Origin: JAIBDK01 sp965261915
Lineage (GTDB): Bacteria > Pseudomonadota > Gammaproteobacteria > Arenicellales > Poriferihabitantaceae
Direction: 5' to 3'
DNA length: 64,000 nucleotides
Assembly: GCA_965261915.1 (NCBI GenBank)
Contig: CBDHDW010000013.1
Coordinates: 2,728,001-2,792,000 of the forward strand
Below are positions 18,459 through 27,291 of the stretch, piece by piece (within the stretch, counting starts at the first letter, position 1; each line of letters opens with the position of its first letter). The notes under the pieces are model-generated. The model was not told where the DNA came from. It saw only the letters and a list, made by a program, of their open reading frames with translations, and searched no databases. The position numbers were made by a program, and so were the translations under genes.

Positions 18459-19596
18459 TAAATATAACCGCTGGTATGACACGGTCGAATTGTCTGACTT
18501 TGTTCACGATGACGAAGATACCGACGGACAATCACATTCGTAAAATTCTGGACTATGTCCCCGCAGATACAGTGTTTTGTTTGTTTGGACATGCCCTTGG
18601 CGTGCTTGAGGAGAAAGGCGGTTTGAAGGGCTTTCTCAGGCTTGATGAGCGGGTTTTGATCGCCCTTGACGGAACCGAGTATTTCACGTCACAAAAACTC
18701 CATTGCTCAAAGTGCTCACAGCGCAAGCGTAATAACGGACACACCGATTTTTTCCATTCCTTGCTTTTGGCAGCCATAGTTGCCCCCGGCCATGATCGCG
18801 TCATGCCACTCAAGCCAGAGTTCATAACTCCACAGGATGGGCATAATAAACAGGATTGTGAGAATGCGGCCACGAAGCGCTGGCTTTCTCGGTTCGGCCC
18901 GCAATACGCACGCCTTAAGCCCGTTTATCTGGGCGATGATTTGTATTCGTGCCAGCCGATTTGTGAGGCGGTTCATCAAGTTGGAGCGACTTTCATTTTC
19001 ACTGCCAAGCCATCGTCACATACGTGCTTATATGAATGGCTTGAGGGTGTCGAATTGCCAAAGCTTGAAAAAAGGTAAAAAGAGGCAGAACCTTCGTCAC
19101 CCATCGCTACCGCTGGATTGAGGATGTTCCAATCCGTGACGGGGCCGACGCACTACACGTCAACTGGTTTCAGATTGAAATCATCAACAAGGCTGGTAAA
19201 GTGACCTATACTAACAGCTTCGTTACCGACCTGCTGGTCAATGAAACCACTGTTTGCGATCTAGTCACTTGTGGTCGGGCACGATGGAAGATTGAGAACG
19301 AAAACTTCAACACGCTGAAAACTAAGGGCTATCATCTCGAACACAATTTTGGACATGGGAAAGAACATCTGGCCAATCTTCTTGTGACGTTTAATCTACT
19401 ATCCTTTGCCTTTCACTCGGTATGTGATCTCGTTGCAAAATGCTGGCGAACGGCACGTGACTCTATCGGTTCTAGGCAACGATTTTTCGAGGATCTGCGG
19501 TCCATCACAAAATATCTCGTGTTTCATAATTGGAGCGCGTTGATCCACACAATGATAACCGGTGAGCCTCCGCCGCAGTTAACAATCATGCGCTAA
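18455..19596 (+). pseudogene. DDE transposase, ISNCY-like, truncated and frameshifted
   Basis: Readable segments are KIPTDNHIRKILDYVP, LIALDGTEYFTSQKLHCSKC (first catalytic aspartate and CxxC), PEFITPQDGHNKQDCE, YLGDDLYSCQPICE and, after a frameshift near 19072, GRARWKIENENFNTLKTKG (catalytic glutamate). The expected N-terminal 60-100 residues are missing where the IS630 remnant ends. I recall this protein type as ISNCY-annotated transposases, but the family name is tentative. Confidence 0.7.
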
Positions 19597-19651
19597 TACA
19601 ATCGCGCCAACTTCAAATCACTTTGCCAAAAGAGGAGATAAAATGCATCAA

Positions 19652-19993
19652 CTAAAGATAATTTTCCATAATTAGAATTGCTGCAATGACACCTGTAAGG
19701 TTGCGCGCAAAATCTCCCAGAAGGCGTAGCATCACCTGCTGGAAACTCTTCGGATCAAGTGCATTGAACAGGTCTGAAAACGCATCATGGCCGGGAATGC
19801 CGTGCTCCAGGGCCATGAAACGGCGCAAAAACTTCTCTTTTGAGCGCCCGAACAGCGACATATCATGACAGCCCTCGCCGCCACAAAGTACGCAAAGCAG
19901 AGCAATCATCAGCATTTCATGTAAATCATGGCGCGTCGCATTGCTCCGACGCGGGTCGTTAACACCTTCAAATAATTTGGAAAACTCTTTCAT
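19652..19993 (-). pseudogene. ISAs1-family transposase, N-terminal remnant
   Basis: From the ATG at 19993 the product begins MKEFSKLFEGVNDPRRSN, followed by RHDLHEMLMIALLCVLCGGE. This is the N-terminal DDE_Tnp_1-associated domain of ISAs1 transposases. It breaks off after LLGDFARNLTGV, just before the first catalytic aspartate would come. It is the front part of the ISAs1 remnant at 16690-17155, separated by about 2.5 kb of inserted elements. Confidence 0.8.
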
Positions 19994-20233
19994 TCTGGCA
20001 TATCTCCTGATTGCTATCAGAAAGTGATATGAATCTGGTCGGATCAAAATGGAAGAGTCTATTTCAAAAGCGATTGCCCTGCCTCAGTGTTCCTGTTTTG
20101 TCTGAAGATGTCCATATATGCATGTGTGGAAAAAATCTTGCGCGCAGCGCGTTGTTTGCTGCGCCTGGCCCGTCACGCGCGGGATCCGCCGAGCCTGATT
20201 CTATCTGAAAAATACATCCAGTGCTTGAGAAAC

Positions 20234-21883
20234 CCCAAATCCCCAGATAGAGTAGCATCAGCGCTTCAAGGCTCGGTGAATCCCTCTTTCAAGCCTTGTG
20301 GCTGGCCATTACAGCAAATTATGGTAGCTAGTGCCGAGAGGTTTACTCAAAAACCGCTGTTCGGTGCATTATCAGTGCTAAATCGGCTATTTTTGACGCA
20401 CCTGTCCTGCAGAAGCCGTTATTCTTGTTCTATGTCGGGTTAAATGGGCGGCGCTTCAAACTCCTTCAGTGCCAGCAGCACTCGTTCCAGTAGTAGTCGG
20501 TGGTTTTCCCGCATTTTTACCAAGAGTTGACGTCCCGTCCTGACCACTTTTGCCGCGATGGCGTACAGACGCCAGCGCAGAGTTATCGCACGGTGCCGGG
20601 ACAACTCCACCGGCAGCAGAGGACGCATGAGGGCACATAGATTGTAGGAGAGTGCGGAGATTAAAAAGTACAGCACATTGGCAGCAAAATCTGAACACGG
20701 CAGGGTGTCACCGCCAAAATCCCGCTTCAGTTCCTTAATCCGGTTCTCGCTATCCTCGGCACGTTGATTGTACCAGTGAACAATCTCGCTATCGCTAAGG
20801 CTATCCCGATTAGTGGCAATCGCACGATAAATATAAGCACCTGAGTTTATTTCCTCTGAACTGTTTTCTGAGTTATCTGATGAATCTAAATCCAGACTCG
20901 CCTGGCCGGTAACGGCTGTTCTCTGAATGATAAGGGTGAAGGGTTTTTCATACTCACCGATGCAGAAACTGGTGCGGTAGGTATCCTGACCATTGACCGC
21001 TTTGCCTTTTTTATCCAGCAAAGGCTGCCAGTCCGAAGCGCTTGCCGCTGCTATCTGCGCGCGCAGTGCGGCGCTGGTCTTGGCGCGAATGGCATACTCG
21101 ATACCCTGCTTATCACAATACTCAATGACTTTTGTTTGGTAGCCGGCGGCATCAATACGCAACGCCTTCACGGTACAGTCTTCCGGGAGCGACTGCTGGC
21201 ATTGCTGGATAAACGGCTTATTATCTTTCGCTGGCGGCACATTGCCGTGACGGAAATCCACGGCCACGATCTGCCCGGTTTCCGCAATATGCCCCACCAT
21301 CGGCATAAAGCCCTTGTGCTTGTTGTAAGTCCACCGTGCACCCGCTTTATGGGCAACAATTTCAGTGGCATCAATGTCCAGTGTGACTTCCTTACAGCGA
21401 TGCAAGGCTACCTTCAATAAGGCTTTATTCACCTTTACCCAGGCAGCCTGGATTTGCGGCTGGCTTCCCATTCGCCTGAGCCAATCTCCAATCGTGGTCG
21501 CCTGGGGAAGTTTCTTGAGATCCAGCACGGTGCGCAGTGCTTCATCATCCTGAAGGTGGCGAACCTCATCCAGGTGAAAACTGCCTTCATGCTGCATCAG
21601 GATGAGGGTCTTGATGAACTCCGAGGGCTTATACCCACGATTGCTTTTAGGCTGGGGGAAGTGCTTGTCGATTCGCTCAGACAGGTTCAGGGAGTCCATT
21701 AGTTGAGCAATCGCCAATAAACCGGCACGAGAGGTGAGTAAATCGTTCGTTGTATCGAGTTTGTAGGGTAGAATAGTCATCAGCCTTGAGCTGTGCACCC
21801 ATTGGGTGATGGTGGGTTTGAGAGCAAACCATTATACAGCCAAGGCTTCCTGCGTTTAAGAGATTTCTATCTGGGGATTGGGG
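20234..21883 (-). mobile_element. IS1380-family element, copy B (simple insertion)
   Basis: This is 1650 bp with the same ends as copies A and C. It is flanked by a perfect 5-bp duplication GAAAC at 20229-20233 and 21884-21888, which fixes both the element ends and the duplication length for this IS. It lies in inverse orientation to copy A and in the same orientation as copy C. Confidence 0.94.
20440..21798 (-). CDS. IS1380-family transposase (copy B)
   Basis: A complete 452-residue DDE transposase, nearly identical to copy A. Visible differences include FIKTLIL for FIKPLIL, VRHLQDD for VRNLQDD and YNKHKG for YNKNKG. All catalytic segments are retained. No lesion is seen, so this copy may be active. 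Confidence 0.92.
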   Translation of the reverse strand: MHSSRLMTILPYKLDTTNDLLTSRAGLLAIAQLMDSLNLSERIDKHFPQPKSNRGYKPSEFIKTLILMQHEGSFHLDEVRHLQDDEALRTVLDLKKLPQATTIGDWLRRMGSQPQIQAAWVKVNKALLKVALHRCKEVTLDIDATEIVAHKAGARWTYNKHKGFMPMVGHIAETGQIVAVDFRHGNVPPAKDNKPFIQQCQQSLPEDCTVKALRIDAAGYQTKVIEYCDKQGIEYAIRAKTSAALRAQIAAASASDWQPLLDKKGKAVNGQDTYRTSFCIGEYEKPFTLIIQRTAVTGQASLDLDSSDNSENSSEEINSGAYIYRAIATNRDSLSDSEIVHWYNQRAEDSENRIKELKRDFGGDTLPCSDFAANVLYFLISALSYNLCALMRPLLPVELSRHRAITLRWRLYAIAAKVVRTGRQLLVKMRENHRLLLERVLLALKEFEAPPI

Positions 21884-22229
21884 GAAACGCACAAGATGTG
21901 GGTATGACTCTCCCTAAAGAATCCAGATAAAGGGAGGCAGAGCAGCAGAAACCCCGCAATAAACCACTTAAAACCGAAAAACCGCGCAGAGATTGCACGG
22001 CATTAAGGTTATGGTCAGGCCAAAAAAACAAAATATCCATCTGTTTTTTAGCCTGCCGTGACCGACTTTTCAAGTCAAAAGTGATCTTTTGGCAATGAAT
22101 TTTTATGTGCCTGCGATTTTTGTGCCTCAATCGAGGCGTGATGCCCAATGAAAAGCATCACAAAAACAGAAAAGAGGGACAGGAATATCACACAGATTAC
22201 AGGCTCTGCGCACCCCGCAGGACAACCAT

Positions 22230-23416
22230 ACAGATGGATCACCACACCCCGCGTATCCGATCTTGCCCGACGCGATGCAGCGCGGTGCGCTGGAAGGGCT
22301 GCTGCTTGATGTCAGCAAACATATCGGCATGTCCGACAGTCTGCTGAAATCCTTGCTCACGATGCTACGCGCAACCCGCCCGTCCGACTGGACCGACCCT
22401 TCCAGCGAGCCGGTCTGCTATGCGATGCAGTGCAATATCGCCTATCTGGTTGGCAAGGACGCCCGCTCGGTGCGCCGCGACGAGGCGGCTTTAGAGTTAC
22501 ACTTCGGGTTTATCCGCAAGGATGTGGCCGGCAACGGCAGCCGCTGCCGCTTCAGGATGCACGGGGATAGCGAGTTCAGGCAGGGCCTGTCGTTCACGCC
22601 GTTGATCGCGGCGGTGCCGGACTTGCTGGCCCTGCGGGCACAATTAGACGCGGACCGGCAGCAGGTGGTGCGCCTGAAGCGTATGTGCAGTGCCTGCGCC
22701 GTAATGTCAAAAACAGCCTTATGGCCCTGCAACCGCGGTTTCCGGAGAACACTGCCCTCAAAGCCATTGCCGCGCAGTATCTTGGCTGGCCGCGCCGGTA
22801 TGCCGCGTTCAAAACACTCGACGTGCTTGAAGATCACCACAAGGAGGTGTTGATAACCTCGGAAGCGATCGATAATCTGACCCGAATGTTGACAGATATG
22901 TCCGCTCAAGCGGTCACCGGAGTCCGCCGATATATACAAGATACAACTCAAGATCACTCTGTAATTTGTAACGCAAGCGTGAATAAAGTGACTGACGGCT
23001 CCGCTGATTGTTTAGAAGACAAGTGTGGCGGGGGTGAGGGTGCAGTCAACAGTGAATTTATCGAAAAACTGAACCCGCACCGGTTGTTTGCCTTGAGATC
23101 GGAGGAGATGCAGCTTTATATCCGGCAGCACCAGGGGCAAAGACCATCGCCTGCGGCGATGGATTTTATTCTGGCCGCGATCGACCGGTTGCCGGAACTC
23201 GGCATTAACCGCTCGGCTTATGATGCGGCGGTGGGGCAAATGGGTGATATGGCCACCGCCCTTTGTATTCTGGTGATTGACCGCAACCGGTTTCACCCGG
23301 AAACCCCGATACAGAACCCCGGCGGGGTGCTGCGCGCCCTGACCGCACGGCATAAAGCCGGCAAGCTCAATCTGGTCGGCAGTCTGATTGGGTTGACCGC
23401 AAGGCTGGATCTGTGA
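22230..23416 (+). pseudogene. Plasmid replication initiator RepC-like, frameshifted
   Basis: Two overlapping frames together read like the RepC/winged-helix replication initiators of alphaproteobacterial repABC plasmids. The first frame has LPDAMQRGALEGLLLDVSKH, RATRPSDWTDPSSEPVCYAM and DARSVRRDEAALELHFGFIR. Near 22676 the frame shifts and continues APEAYVQCLRRNVKNSLMAL, ending with SAYDAAVGQMGDMATALCIL and NPGGVLRALTARHKAGKLNL. The last two match the RepC C-terminal pattern. The start is degraded and not assignable. No repA or repB is nearby. It suggests that a plasmid was captured in this chromosomal segment. Confidence 0.7.
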
Positions 23417-23647
23417 ATATGGTGGGGATGGCGTTAAAAACGGGGTATGCCTTGCCCCATTGGACTGGCAGGGCATTTCATGACCGAGAGGTCGAGAGGT
23501 CGGGAAGTCGCCCGGTTTTGGCCGCCGCGCGGCCAGTCGCAATGGGGGGTGGCAGATATGACAGGTTCAGACCGGAAATCAAATGCAGTGATTTTCTGTA
23601 AGCGAATAGAGCCTTGCATGGTATTAATAATGATACTATGATTTAGT

Positions 23648-23899
23648 ATGGCTAAAATAGATGAAATACTAAAAGACATGGAAAAGACACCGCAGAACGT
23701 GCGGTTTTCAGAGCTTGCAAAAATATGTCTGCATTATTTTGGAGAGCCACGAAACAAGGGCACGAGCCACCATGTTTATAAAATGCCGTGGCAGGGTGAT
23801 CCGCGCGTAAATATACAAAAAGGCAAGGACGGAAAAGCCAAGGTTTATCAAGTCAAACAAGTATTAACTGCAATCAAAAAACGAGAGGAGGAAGGCTAA
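23648..23899 (+). CDS. hicA: HicA-family toxin
   Basis: This 83-residue protein has the double-stranded-RNA-binding-like HicA fold signature. KGTSHHVYK at about residues 38-46 contains the catalytic histidine in the GTSH motif. The C-terminal VYQVKQVLTAIKKREEE helix also fits HicA. HicA toxins are ribosome-independent mRNA interferases. It overlaps the hicB start by one base (TAATG), so the pair is translationally coupled. The gene follows the RepC-like remnant, which fits a plasmid-maintenance module left behind. There is no clear ribosome-binding site in front of the ATG. Confidence 0.85.
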   Translation: MAKIDEILKDMEKTPQNVRFSELAKICLHYFGEPRNKGTSHHVYKMPWQGDPRVNIQKGKDGKAKVYQVKQVLTAIKKREEEG

Positions 23900-24222
23900 T
23901 GGTTGACCACAAACATTACACATATCGCGTCACATGGTCGGCAGAGGATGGAGAACACGTTGCGCAGTGTGCCGAGTTTTCCAGCCTGTCTTACCTTGCG
24001 AAAAACCCCCTATGCGCGTTAGAAGGTTTGGTTCTGCTGGTTGGTGACGTTGTAGAAGATATGGCAGAGAACGGCGAGCCAACCCCTGAACCATTTGCAG
24101 GGAAAACCTATAGCGGTAAGTTTATGGTACGCTTGCCGCCTGAGCAGCATAGAAATCTTGCGATTCAGGCAGCAGAACAAGGTATAAGTTTAAACCGCTT
24201 TGTTTCTGCAAAGCTTGTATGA
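23899..24222 (+). CDS. hicB: HicB-family antitoxin
   Basis: This 107-residue protein has an N-terminal partial RNase-H-like HicB domain (YTYRVTWSAEDGEHVAQCAE, then LCALEGLVLLVGDVVEDMAE). Its C-terminal ribbon-helix-helix DNA-binding segment (SGKFMVRLPPEQHRNLAIQA, then GISLNRFVSAKL) would bind the operator of the pair. Order toxin then antitoxin is the usual hicAB order. Both genes look intact, so the module may still be functional and addictive, which would help stabilise this chromosomal segment. Confidence 0.87.
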   Translation: MVDHKHYTYRVTWSAEDGEHVAQCAEFSSLSYLAKNPLCALEGLVLLVGDVVEDMAENGEPTPEPFAGKTYSGKFMVRLPPEQHRNLAIQAAEQGISLNRFVSAKLV

Positions 24223-24341
24223 AAGCCTCAGTCCCCGCAGTTTTTAGCTGCTTTCCAAACACTCACGGGCCATTGTCCGCGCTTTTGAAATGTCGGCAGG
24301 CAGATTTATGCGCCCTTATGTAGCAAACCTTGCGATGGGGC

Positions 24342-24830
24342 CTAAAGGCGTGAACGGAGTTCATGTCGCTGGTCGAGAGGTAGCAGGTCCGCCACCACCG
24401 CCATGAGTTCTAAAAGTCGTCTGTCCTCCGAACCAGCCTCCTCCTGTGACTCCAATTGAAGGGCCATGAGACGTACCTTTTTGCGGGGTTTTTTGCCGAA
24501 CTTAGCCAGCCAATCAGCAAGCATGCCATGATATCTCTCAAATTCCGGCGTGTCAGCCCCAAGTTCTTCGCAGAAGTCTTTCAGTACCCACTCGGTGTTG
24601 CGCCCATCCAGTTTCTTGTAATTTCCAAGGTAAGTCTCAGCGTCAAGGTTTTCATACCCAACAAATTTCGAAAACCCAAACTTAGGTTGCGTAGGGTCTC
24701 GTGTATCAATGTACCACGCATGAGCCAATCCGAGTCGGGCAGCCAGATCGGGCGATCTTTTCAATTCCGCTGCTAGTTTCGACAAGTTGTTGGATATTTG
24801 AGATGCTTTTGTGACCAGTTTCATGTTCAT
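24342..24830 (-). CDS. Hypothetical protein, helical, unknown family
   Basis: This 162-residue protein has a good ribosome-binding site (AGGAG eight bases before the ATG at 24830). The N-terminal third is helical (ASQISNNLSKLAAELKRSPD). A central part contains FGFSKFVGYENLDAETYLG and WVLKDFCEEL, followed by a basic KFGKKPRKKVRL and an acidic helical tail. The FSKFVGYE pattern recalls a domain I associate with nuclease-linked proteins in restriction contexts, but I cannot name it. It is intact, lies between hicAB and an IS element, and has an AT-rich promoter-like upstream region (24840-24900). Confidence 0.55.
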   Translation of the reverse strand: MNMKLVTKASQISNNLSKLAAELKRSPDLAARLGLAHAWYIDTRDPTQPKFGFSKFVGYENLDAETYLGNYKKLDGRNTEWVLKDFCEELGADTPEFERYHGMLADWLAKFGKKPRKKVRLMALQLESQEEAGSEDRRLLELMAVVADLLPLDQRHELRSRL

Positions 24831-24984
24831 TTACTCCTAATTATCTAATCATGATTTAGATGTAAGAGATAATCCCGAGCAAGTCAAGCTAAGTCCGATC
24901 TAGATGCTATAAATTCTTACTGCTTCATAGAACGCGATAAAATGTGGGGGGCATGTGCGCTAAAGGGTTCATCCATCAATAGAA

Positions 24985-25956
24985 TAGACCCGATTCACAA
25001 TAGGGTCGAATATTTTTAGACACCAGTATCCCCAGCCGTTTTGTCAAACTGTTTTCAAATTCATATTTGCGAGTGCTCCGACATTCTTGGCAATCCTGTT
25101 TTGTTGTTGGTTGTTGCGGTGAATATCCGAAAATATATTGAACTTTTTCATGCGGCCAATACCGTGCTCTACGCCAATGCGTCGTTTTGAATGCCCTGTA
25201 TTGTATTCTTGTTCTTCTTTCGTAAGTGGTTTTTTCTTTGATGTTTTCAGGGGGATTTCCAGTGATGTCCCCAGATATCCTAAATCCCCAAGGGTCAGTA
25301 TATCAGGGGGCCTATCCACGCGGGTCTCATCATAAATACGCTTGTCATGTTTGCGCCCGTCATGGGCGCATCCAACAGCCAGTATACACTTCTTGTCATC
25401 TGTGATGATCTGGTGGGACGCCGTGTGCTTCTTTTTCTTGCCAGAATATTTTGCTTTTCGAGCCGAGGGCTTCCCGGGCCGTTGAACTGGACGCTCAGTA
25501 CCATCAATCATCAGGTAAAGCAGATCAGCCTTTTCCACTTCCGACAACTTTACTTTACGTTCAGGCATCCGAAAATGGCCTGCCATCAACTCTGTCATGG
25601 CTTGAATGCGGCGGCAAACTGTCGGAGAGGATACATTGAATACAAGCCCCATAAAAGCATGGCTGGTATCGATTCGGTAATACATCAGGCAGAGCAGAAG
25701 CTGTTCTGCGAACTCCAGGCGATAGTTCATCCCACCCCCAATCGCACGTTGCCTGTCTTTGCGGGACAGGCGTTTCTCCTCACTTTTCAACCCGATCGGA
25801 TGAAGTGTCGCAACCAGGGCGTTGAAATCGGTAAGGCGGATGCCCGATAGTCGAAAAAACAATGCAGGTTGTGCACTTAAAATCTTCAAAGCTTTCATAA
25901 AATGATACCTCCAGGCACTTCCTCGCATAAAAATAACCTATTGTGAAGCAGGTCTA
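24985..25956 (-). mobile_element. IS5-family element (DDE_Tnp_4 type), copy 2
   Basis: This 972-bp element has the same ends, length and orientation as copy 1 (14962-15933), with only scattered base differences. The two direct copies bracket about 9 kb that contains IS remnants, an intact IS1380 copy, the RepC-like remnant and hicAB. That is a composite-transposon or plasmid-integration geometry. Confidence 0.87.
25044..25898 (-). CDS. IS5-family transposase with DDE_Tnp_4 domain (copy 2)
   Basis: About 284 residues from the ATG at 25898, which has GGAGGT upstream. The catalytic segments MIDGTERPVQ, LGDLGYLG and RRIGVEHGIGRMK are intact. Differences from copy 1 include SKRRIG for SKLRIG and QQQNRIAK for QQQNMIAK near the C-terminus. 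Confidence 0.88.
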   Translation of the reverse strand: MKALKILSAQPALFFRLSGIRLTDFNALVATLHPIGLKSEEKRLSRKDRQRAIGGGMNYRLEFAEQLLLCLMYYRIDTSHAFMGLVFNVSSPTVCRRIQAMTELMAGHFRMPERKVKLSEVEKADLLYLMIDGTERPVQRPGKPSARKAKYSGKKKKHTASHQIITDDKKCILAVGCAHDGRKHDKRIYDETRVDRPPDILTLGDLGYLGTSLEIPLKTSKKKPLTKEEQEYNTGHSKRRIGVEHGIGRMKKFNIFSDIHRNNQQQNRIAKNVGALANMNLKTV

Positions 25957-26168
25957 CTGTCTGAAAAGTCGATATATTCAATCTTATTTATCTGTTTTTC
26001 CTATTTTACTGGACATAGGTTTTTCCTATTTATATTAGATAAAATATCGATTTTACATATAGAAATTAAGCTCGCATGATTCTAAACAGGCAGTACCGTA
26101 TTCCCGGGTTTTGTAGATCAGCTTTAGGGAGTAATACTGAAACTTTAATACCCAAAGAGGAATTAAAT

Positions 26169-27200
26169 ATGATTACCAACGTTGTAAAAAAAACGACCCT
26201 CGCCACGCTGGCAGCATTTTCGATTAGTGTTGCAGTAACCGCGTATGCTGAAACCGAATTAACGGTATACACAGCGATTGAAGCAGAGGATTTGACTCGG
26301 TACGCCGAGGCATTCAACGAAGATCATCCAGACATTACCGTTAACTGGGTGCGTGACTCAACCGGTATCGTTACAGCAAAGCTGTTGGCCGAAAAAAACA
26401 ACCCTCAAGCTGACGTGGTTTGGGGATTGGCAGCAACTTCGTTACTGTTGTTGAAAAGCGAAGGCATGCTTGAACCCTATGCCCCAGTGGGCGTTGAAGA
26501 ACTTGACAGCAAGTTTCTGGATAAAGATTCTCCTCCAGCATGGGTTGGGATGGATGCGTGGGTAGCGGCAGTTTGCTATAACACCATAGAGGCTGACAAA
26601 CAGGGTCTCACTCCTCCTGCGTCGTGGAAAGATTTGCTCGATTCTCAGTACAAAGGCCACTTAATCATGCCCAATCCCAATTCATCGGGAACAGGCTTTC
26701 TTGATGTATCCAGCTGGCTGCAGCTTTTTGGCGAAGAAGGTGGTTGGGCTTACATGGATGGCTTGCATGAAAACATTGCAAGGTACACTCATTCCGGCTC
26801 GAAACCGTGCAAGCTCGCTGCTGCCGGTGAAATTCCAATCGGAATATCCTTCGCATTTCGCGGTGCCAAATCCAAAGCGAAAGGGGCACCGATAGAAATC
26901 ATTGTTCCTGAAGAAGGTGTAGGTTGGGATATGGAAGCTACGGCTATTATCGCTGGCACATCAAAACTGGATGCCGCAAAAACCCTGGTTGATTGGAGCA
27001 TTACCAAGAAGGCAAACGAAATGTACAATCAGGGATACGCGGTTGTAGCCTACCCTGGTGTTGCAAAGCCAGTTGAGCACTTCCCAGAGAATTTACTGGA
27101 AAAAATGATCGATAACGATTTTGAATACGCAGCCAACAATAGAAGAACCATTTTGGCTGAATGGCAAAAGCGATACGATTCCAAGTCGGATCCTCAATAG
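26169..27200 (+). CDS. phnS: 2-aminoethylphosphonate-type ABC transporter, substrate-binding protein
   Basis: The start is the ATG at 26169, preceded by AGAGGA; the longer frame from 26076 would bury the signal peptide. The 343-residue product begins with a Sec signal (cleavage after AYA near residue 27). It then reads TELTVYTAIEAEDLTRYAEA, close to the PhnS-type family related to iron(III)/thiamine-binding class proteins. WVRDSTGIVTAKLLAEK and HSGSKPCKLAAAGEIPIGIS are further family landmarks. It delivers 2-aminoethylphosphonate or a similar organophosphonate to the membrane complex encoded next. No phosphonatase or transaminase genes are in the window, so the substrate is inferred from family resemblance only. 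Confidence 0.85.
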   Translation: MITNVVKKTTLATLAAFSISVAVTAYAETELTVYTAIEAEDLTRYAEAFNEDHPDITVNWVRDSTGIVTAKLLAEKNNPQADVVWGLAATSLLLLKSEGMLEPYAPVGVEELDSKFLDKDSPPAWVGMDAWVAAVCYNTIEADKQGLTPPASWKDLLDSQYKGHLIMPNPNSSGTGFLDVSSWLQLFGEEGGWAYMDGLHENIARYTHSGSKPCKLAAAGEIPIGISFAFRGAKSKAKGAPIEIIVPEEGVGWDMEATAIIAGTSKLDAAKTLVDWSITKKANEMYNQGYAVVAYPGVAKPVEHFPENLLEKMIDNDFEYAANNRRTILAEWQKRYDSKSDPQ

Positions 27201-27291
27201 TATCCACTCAATACCAACTCGGTTCTATTCTATTGAACCGAGTTAGTATTGTATTTTTCGGTTTATCCGCCTGGAACCCCGACTTACAAAT

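Noticed and set aside
14962..25956. Proof of plasmid integration by recombination between the two IS5-type copies
   Set aside because: Neither the outer nor the inner flanks give matching duplications, so this remains only a hypothesis.
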